The position numbers were made by a program, and so were the translations under genes. From Mesostigma viride (lineage: Eukaryota; Streptophyta; Mesostigmatophyceae; Mesostigmatales; Mesostigmataceae), in assembly GCA_009746045.1 (NCBI GenBank), contig RPFO01000436.1:2061133-2123132 (forward strand): a stretch of DNA of 62,000 nt. The letters run 5' to 3'. This document shows, in pieces, positions 37,701 to 46,700 of the stretch. Positions within the stretch are counted from its first letter, which is position 1, and the number at the start of each line of letters is the position of its first letter. A model generated the notes under the pieces. That model did no database searches, was not told where the DNA came from, and worked only from the letters and a program-made list of their open reading frames with translations.

Positions 37701-40700
37701 TTGGTACAGCCATTCACGCCGTTAAATGGGGTGACCCCCAATAAACCCTCGAATCCAACTTAAGGCGTGAACGACTGTACGGGGAAGCGCACTCTGCACA
37801 AGCACCTTTGTTAACACGTGACTCTCTTGAAACGTCGGGAATCCTCCAGAGGGCAACATATCTCGGAAAGGAAAATGTGGTGCCTGGCGGCCTCCAAGGA
37901 CCCAATCACCATAAGCAACGTATCAGTGATGAGGCAGATGATAGCCTGATAGCCCCCACTAATAGATAAGTATCAGTGGTAAAGCGGATGATAGCCAAAT
38001 AGAATATAGATATATAACAGTGATAAGGCGGATAAGAGCCTAACGTCTAATACCTGGTACATTGGTTAGGCAAGGATATTACCCCATCCCCCACACGTGT
38101 GCACACACACACAAGTTCTAGCGCCAAGTACTGTTACATTCTTTCCAGAAACACATACACTTCGCAGGGGCCCCGCCGGGATCACGTCGAGCTCTGTCTA
38201 TTCTCACCACCCGGCCCAGGCTGGCTCACAACCCAAGTAATGCACATCTCACAACCCAAGTAATGCACATCTCACAACCCAAGTAATGCACATCTCACAA
38301 CCCAAGTAATGCACATCTCACAACCCAAGTAATGCACATCCTTCAACCAAAGGAGAGCACATCTTGCAACCAAAGGACAGCACATCTCACAACCACAGAG
38401 TGGACATCAACTAAGCACCGGGTGCCCTCCAGTTGCTCACCTTGGGGCCCGCCGGCAGCGCGTCCAGTTCTTCCCTCGAGTGACCCACGCGGCAGTGCCT
38501 GCCACATGGTGACAAGTCCAAGCAATGACAAGGCCAAGCGACGACAAGGCCAAGCGACGACAAGGCCAAGCAATCATGAGAGAAAACAACGATGAGGGAA
38601 AACCATGGCAAGTGTCAACCACGGTAAGCCAACACACGCACAACCCATGGCGCGACGCGTCACTGCGGTGACGCAAGGCGAGCTCATCCAAGAAGGCGAC
38701 CCATGCTACGTTGACTAGGGGGCAGTAGAGCATGAATTACGTGACAGGAACAAGTCAAAAGCCTCGCGCTGGAGGCCATGGAGGAGTATTATGCAACCAC
38801 TGCTTGGCAAGGCCACACCTATTTGGATACAAGTCTGTAGAATTGTCTTGGGTGCCATCTAGATAGTGCTCAAAGCTCGGACCTCGAAAATGGGTGGATT
38901 TCGGCAACCTTGAATCGAGCACACTACCCCAGTGGCGATGCACAAAATGCACTACATCAGGCACAGACTTTGCAAATCGGCATGAATGGAGACAGATGGA
39001 AAGATCAGAATTGATGCGTAACATAGGCCATGCAACCCATGTTTCCCACATTGGACACGACCCGGTTGAAGAAACGCGGCCCATCTAATATATCCCCCCA
39101 ACCTTGCTAGGAGTACCGAGCCAAGTGCTCAATACATCCACCGTTCCCTGCTAGGAGTACCGCGCCAAGTGCTCAATACATCCACCCAACCCTGCGAGGA
39201 GTACCGCGCCAAGTGCTCAATACATCCACCCAACCCTGCCAGGAGTACCGAGCCAAGTGCTAAATACATCCACCCAACCCTGCTAGGAGTACCGCGCCAA
39301 GTGCTCAATACATCCACCCAACCCTGCTAGGAGTACCGCGCCAAGTGCTCAATACATCCACCCAACCCTGCTAGGAGTACCGCGCCAAGTGCTCAATACA
39401 TCCACCCAACCCTGCCAGGAGTACCGAGCCAAGTGCTAAATACATCCACCCAACCCTGCTAGGAATACCGCGCCAAGTGCTCAATAGATCCACCCAACCC
39501 TGCTAGGAGTACCGCGCCAAGTGCTCAATAGATCCACCCAACCCTGCTAGGAGTACCGCGCCAAGTGCTCAATACATCCACCCAACCCTGCTAGGAGTAC
39601 CGCGCCAAGTGCTCAATACATCCACCCAACCCTGCTAGGAGTACCGCGCCAAGTGCTCAATAGATCCACCGTTGCCTGCGAGGAGTACCGAGCCAAGTGC
39701 TAAGGCCTGTGTGCGCGTGCCGCCCTCACGCCATGCACATAACGCCATTCCTTTTCTATTCCGTGAAACTTCTAGCTCATGCACATTGCCATTCCCCGTG
39801 TAGTGAGTACAAGTGTGCGCGGGCCCACCCACTTGAGTGCAAACGGGTTGTCGCGCGTCTGCTCAAACGCTTTGGTGGCGGCCGCCGACATCCATTCGAG
39901 GCTGCTCTTGGCAAACTCCACCGCATTGTAGGCGACCGAGGACAGCACCATCAGGGGGTAGCGGCTCATCTGGTTGGAGGCCCAATGCTGGCAGCCGCCA
40001 CCATGCCACCATGCCACCATGCCACCATGCCACCATGCCACCATGCCACCATGCCACCATGCCACCATGCCACCATGCCACCATGCCACCATGCCACCAT
40101 GCCACCATGCCACCATGCCACCATGCCACCATGCCACCATGCCACCATGCCACCATGCCACCATGCCACCATGCCACCATGCCACCATGCCACCATGCCA
40201 CCATGCCACCATGCCACCATGCCACCATGCCACCGTGCCACGATCAAACGGATCAAAAAGATAAGTGCATGACGTATTGATTATTGAGCCCCAGCCTACG
40301 ATAGTTTCGCCCACGTTTCCCCCCCAACCGGTTCAAAGTGACGGCAGGGGATGGAACGCGGGTGACTCGCAGCCACTTCACTCTACACGCTGCGGATGGC
40401 GGTGTGCCGCCATCAGCAGGTAAACAACTGCCAACCAATAGCCCAGCAATCACTCGGAAACAGCCCACCAGCAGACCAGCAATAGCCAAGCTGCCATAGA
40501 GTATACGACAACGCAGCAAACTTGACAGCGCTCCTGGGCCCACCTTCCAAAGACCCTTCGTGACAATCACCACATAGTGCCCACCCGTCCTCATTCCCAT
40601 GCCCTATGCCCATGTGGGAATAGGCCATATCATCGATAGGACACCAACTCCCTAATCACCACAACAAAGCCACCATGGATGCTAGACCTGCGCTCCGCCA

Positions 40701-43700
40701 ACCTGCTCCACAAAGCAGTAAACCAACTTGGCGACCAGTAGGACTAGTACTTGATGCGGCGTGCTATTAAAACCTACCTACTCCACAACGAGGATCAGCT
40801 CCAGCACACAGCCATCTTCGCTAATGTAGCGTGTTAGAACTTAGAATATTTTCGACACAAGGCACACATGCTCCAGGATGAGGATTACCTGCAGCACGCG
40901 GCCATAAACAAGGCATATCTATTTGAAGGTGTCAAGCTATTGTCATGTGTTAGTGTAGTTTCGACACAAGACGCACCTGCTCCAGGATGAGGATCAACTC
41001 CAGCACGCGGCCCGTTGCGTCGATTGGAAGAAGCACCGAGCCGCCCTGCCGCAGCGTGCTGGTCACCTTGGCTGTGGTGCCAGGGAAAGTTTGCCGACGA
41101 TGGGACGATGCCATGTCGAGCACACACAAGGTTTTGTGTCGTTATCATCAAAGTTGGGGGGCCAGGGTCAAACCTGGGTATATGGATATGCCCCCCAAAA
41201 CCCTCAGGCCCCCAAAGAGGCCATTATATACTGGTATTCTCTCAAGCCTGCCTTCACGAGTCACCTCTGGAGACAGCACTTGGGAATTCTACCAGTTCCC
41301 TAACTCATAAATTGATCGATTCCAAGATCCCTAAATTGTAACTTGATCGATTCTCACAGACCCGCTCTCCTGAGTCGTCTCTTTAGTCGGAGCCCTGCCT
41401 AAATGCAACGCTTGAAAATACTATCAGACCCGTAGCTTTGCAACTCCCTACGAGTAAGCCTAATCCCGCGATGTGGGGAAGCATCTGCAACGTGGTTGCC
41501 AACGAGACTGGTCTTACTGCACTCACAGTTATCCCTGCCCTTCGGTTGCACAGCCTCTAAACGAGAGTTCTCTGTGGCCGCGCCCCCAGCAGTGAGAAAA
41601 GCTTGGGCAATCAGCGGGCCCTACCTCCTTGTTATCTATTCAGGGTCCATGGCTCCTTAACTGGTACCCACGTGACGCAGTCACGTGCTTTAAGTACTTG
41701 ATAAGCTACGATCAGACACTAGCATAATGCAGCTACCTGGTTGTATACGTGTAAGTATGGGTGGTGTCCCTGCCAGCACCCACCATGGCCACCCGCCCAC
41801 GAGCTGGGCAAAAACAATATTCCTGTTTCCTATGACAAGATACTCCTATTTCCTACACCTGCACGTCTCCTCCAAGAGACCTTCATGCCCACGATTCTTA
41901 ACCCCCTGCCCCCTCACAACCCGAGAACCCAACACACAAAATGTTGCACCTTCATAATGCAATACATGAAAACTTACGTGTCTAAATTTGATGCGCACAG
42001 TGTAAGACTGGGGGTCACTATAGGTATTCCTAACACATACATGCGAGCCCCTCCCCGATCCCTGATCCCCCCTCCTCCCCCCTCCCCCCCCCCTCCATCC
42101 CCCCCCCCCCTCCCCTCCCCCCTCCCCTCCCCTCCTCCCCTCCCCCCTCCCCTCCCCCCTCCCCCCTCCCCCTCCCCCCTCCCCCCTCCCCCCTCCCCCC
42201 TCCCCCCTCCCCCTCCCCCCTCCCCCCCCCTCCCCGCGCATAAGCCCCTCTCCCCACTAGTTACCCATGAGCCCCTTCCCCCCGCACCCACCCATGGGCC
42301 CCCCTGCCCTTACCCATCAGCTCGGCTTCCCTGCGCGGCCGTGGGCTGAGCCGCTGTCGCGTGGCAATCGCATGGGCGTCGGTGATGAGCAGCGCCGGGC
42401 GTGTGAGGCTGCCCAGGCTGGCGCTGTTCAGGTGCCTGCACGTCGCAGAGGGTAACACATCGAGACACATGTTTAGAAGGCTGGACGGGCAGAAAATGTG
42501 AAAATGCTTCCCAGGTTGGCGCTATCCGGCTGCGTGGGGGCCGGGCGGCAGGACAAAGGGCAGTCAGAATTGAAGTGAATATATGCAACCAGGAAAAAGG
42601 CGCCCAACAGAGCAATGTACAGAATCATAAAAATAGAACGACGTGGAATGAGATGCAAAGATAACAATAGACAGTGAGATGGATGTAATCCTGTCAAGAT
42701 GCCTGCTCATTGGGATGTGCGTGGGGCGCCAGGGTGAGCTACGGCAATAGGCAACGGAAACAAAGATCTAGTAAAAAAATCCCAAGGAGACAACCACCAA
42801 ACATACAAACAAAAGCAGTAGGAATAACATACAATGAACTAATTAGAAAAGCAATAATACAGAGAGGAGAGATAGAAAGCAGGACGGAGCACGATTCAGA
42901 AAAAAAGGGGAAAATTGAACAAGGGGGAAAGTGAAGAAGAGAAAAACAGGCACGCCACAGCAGTGGGTTCCAGGTCCTGAGGGCCATGAAGAACACTTCA
43001 AGGGCGGCAGTGGCGGTGAATAGGACTAGAATAAACCATTTGTGCCGCTGCATCTGCCAAAGACATTGCTCAGTCCTCACCATGAACTATCGTCCACCAA
43101 CACGTAGGCAAGAAGCTTAATCAACGGACCTACGACCAAGCATTGAGTAAAATACTGACTAAGCTGTTGGCTAAACTGTTGACTAAACTACTGACAAATA
43201 TATATGGACTAAACTACTGAATACTGACTTTGGTATTGACTAAACTACTGGCTAAACTATGGACTAAACTACTGAATACTGACTTAAGTATTGACTAAAC
43301 TACTGGCTAAGCTACCATACGTCACACTGCAATGTTTGCCCACTTTTTCCGCAGCCATGAAGCTGTATTTCCTCATCTCCTCATCCCCTAGCCTCCTCAT
43401 CACCTTGTCTCCTACAATTCTCATCTCCTCATTCCCTTATTTCCTGAGCCCCTCCTCATCTCCTCATCTCCTCATCTCCTCATCTCCTCATCTCCTCATC
43501 TCCTCATCTCCTCATCTCCTCATCTCCTCATCTCCTCATCTCCTCATCTCCTCATCTCCTCATCTCCTCATCTCCTCATCCCCTCATCTCCTCATCTCCT
43601 CATCTCCTCATCTCCTCATCTCCTCATCCCCTCATCTCCTCATCTCCTCATCTCCTCATCCCCTCATCCCCTCATCTCCTCATCTCCTCATCTCCTCATC

Positions 43701-46700
43701 TCCTCATCCCCTCATCTCCTCATCTCCTCATCTCCTCATCTCCTCATCTCCTCATCTCCTCGTCTCCTCGTCTCCTCGTCTCCTCGTCTCCTCGTCTCCT
43801 CATCTCCTCATCTCCTCATCTCCTCATCTCCTCATCTCCTCATCTCCTCATCTCCTCATCTCCTCATCTCCTCATCTCCTCATCTCCTCATCTCCTCATC
43901 TCCTCATCTCCTCATCTCCTCATCTCCTCATCTCCTCATCTCCTCATCTCCTCATCTCCTCACCTCCTCACCTCCTCATCTCCTCATCTCCTCATCCCCT
44001 CATCTCCTCATCTCCTCATCTCCTCATCTCCTCATCTCCTCATCCCCTCATCTCCTCATCTCCTCATCTCCTCATCTCCTCATCTCCTCATCTCCTCATC
44101 TCCTCATCCCCTCATCCCCTCATCCTCTCATCCTCTCATCTCCTCACCTCCTCACCTCCTCATCTCCTCATCTCCTCATCTCCTCATCCCCTCATCCCCT
44201 CATCTCCTCATCTCCTCATCTCCTCATCTCCTCATCCCCTCATCTCCTCATCCCCTCATCTCCTCATCTCCTCATCTCCTCATCTCCTCATCCCCTCATC
44301 TCCTCATCTCCTCATCTCCTCATCTCCTCATCTCCTCATCTCCTCATCTCCTCATCTCCTCATCTCCTCATCCCCTCATCTCCTCATCTCCTCATCTCCT
44401 CATCTCCTCATCTCCTCATCTCCTCATCCCCTCATCTCCTCATCCCCTCATCCCCTCATCTCCTCATCTCCTCACCTCCTCATCTCCTCATCTCCTCATC
44501 TCCTCATCTCCTCATCTCCTCACCTCCTCATCTCCTCATCTCCTCATCTCCTCATCTCCTCATCTCCTCATCTCCTCGTCTCCTCGTCTCCTCGTCTCCT
44601 CATCTCCTCATCTCCTCATCTCCTCATCTCCTCATCTCCTCGTCTCCTCATCTCCTCATCTCCTCATCTCCTCATCTCCTCATCTCCTCATCTCCTCATC
44701 CCCTCATCCCCTCATCTCCTCATCCCCTCATCCCCTCATCTCCTCATCTCCTCATCTCCTCATCTCCTCATCTCCTCATCTCCTCATCTCCTCATCTCCT
44801 CATCTCCTCATCTCCTCATCTCCTCATCTCCTCATCTCCTCATCTCCTCATCTCCTCATCTCCTCATCTCCTCATCTCCTCATCTCCTCATCCCTCATCT
44901 CCTCATCTCCTCATCTCCTCATCTCCTCATCTCCTCATCTCCTCATCTCCTCATCTCCTCATCTCCTCATCTCCTCATCCCCTCATCTCCTCACCTCCTC
45001 ACCTCCTCATCTCCTCATCTCCTCATCTCCTCATCTCCTCATCTCCTCATCCCCCATCCCCTCATCCCCTCATCTCCTCATCCCCTCATCTCCTCACCTC
45101 CTCATCTCCTCATCTCCTCACCTCCTCATCTCCTCATCTCCTCATTTCCAAACCTCCTCACCTGTCCTTGAGGTGGTTGTACCCCACCGCGTACACCACC
45201 TCCTCCCCATCCGGAAGGGTGATCTTCCATATGACGCCCCCCAGTAGGTGCCCCGCCGTGTACGGGGTGATGCTGATGCCCTGGCCGGCACCTGGGGGGG
45301 GATGTGGTGGGGTGTCACAGAGTAGGTTGGCCAGACGGCATATGTTCATGATGACATCATGCCACCAACATATTTGGAACAGCTCACGCCAAGGCACGCC
45401 AATTGGTGTGAACAGAGGCACTTGATGATTGGGCACACGCGAAGTGCCTTAAAAACAAAACAAAAAAGTGATTCGAACACAAACAAGAAAAAGGGCTTCA
45501 GAAACAACGGAGTGATCGAGGGGGGGCACGGATAATTCACTGCTAACCATTGTTCATGTGGATGGCACCGTTTCGAACAGCATCACCAGATTCCAAAAAG
45601 TAACAACCAGCAGCATCAACGATCCGGCATGCCAAATCAAAGTGGGCAGAAACTGATCAGCAGAGCATGTCATGTTGGCTGTACAGCTATTCGGGGTTCT
45701 GGCTTTCAGACTTAGATGTGACAGAGCCATGGTTTCAAGATGCTATCCAGTGGCATCCTTGGAACGTGACAGCGCCCCATTCTCCTGTCCTAGATGGAAT
45801 GGTGCCAATTCCAACAACCACAACTGTGCAGTGCAATGCCCATGGCCTCCCCCCCCCCCCCCCCCTGCGCCAAGCATGTGTATGCACGCGCAAAAAGTCA
45901 GCAAGTTCACAAAAAAGCAGAAAAAAACCTCATGCTGAAACAAGGACAATAAAATTACGAAGCAGCAATGCACCATGTAACAGGCAAAAGCACACAGAGT
46001 CACCAACACCTGCGACGTGGCCCAGCTGCCTAGTTTTAGTGTGACCTAGTGTTTACCGCTCAACGTGAAGTGCTGCAGCTGCTTGAGCGTAGTCGCCCCC
46101 TCAAACGCTTTGTCCACGTCGTCAAGGTCAAACAGGTCAAAGTCCTCGTATTGCTGGCACCCGCACAAACAGGCACGCCACAGCGAAAAACATGGTAGCA
46201 GAACCAGCGAGCGCGCCAAGAGAGAGCATGTCAACGTGCTCATATTGCTGGCATAATGTGCTCATATTGCGCGGACACACACACGAGCGCAACAACGTGG
46301 TAGAAGAGACTGGGAGTGCGACACCAGACACGGGATGTGGGCGAGTGCATGTCCTCCACAGGGCACTTTCACGATTTCTACGCCAAGCCAAAAGCCCCAA
46401 ATGGGTACTAGGCGTTGGTAAGACAGCCCCTCGATGGCATAATTCTCGTCGGCCTACTTCCATAATTACCATTACCCATGCAGGCATCCACCCCCAAACC
46501 TTGAGCAATGATCGCATGGCAACCAGTGGCACACACACAAGGCCTACCAATAACAAGTTATCTAATACACGGCCTTGACATAGTACATGGTTAACTAACG
46601 GGTTATCTAATAAACGGTTCATCTCATTGTAGAACATGGTTAGGCAACAAGTTACCTAATACATGTTTAAATGACACAATATCCAACTATTTATACTGTT

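Noticed and set aside
43291-45171. 626-residue open frame (Ser-Pro-His-Leu-Leu-Ile repeats)
   Set aside because: It follows the 8-bp satellite period exactly and overlaps the CPSF2 exon 4 donor region on the other strand.
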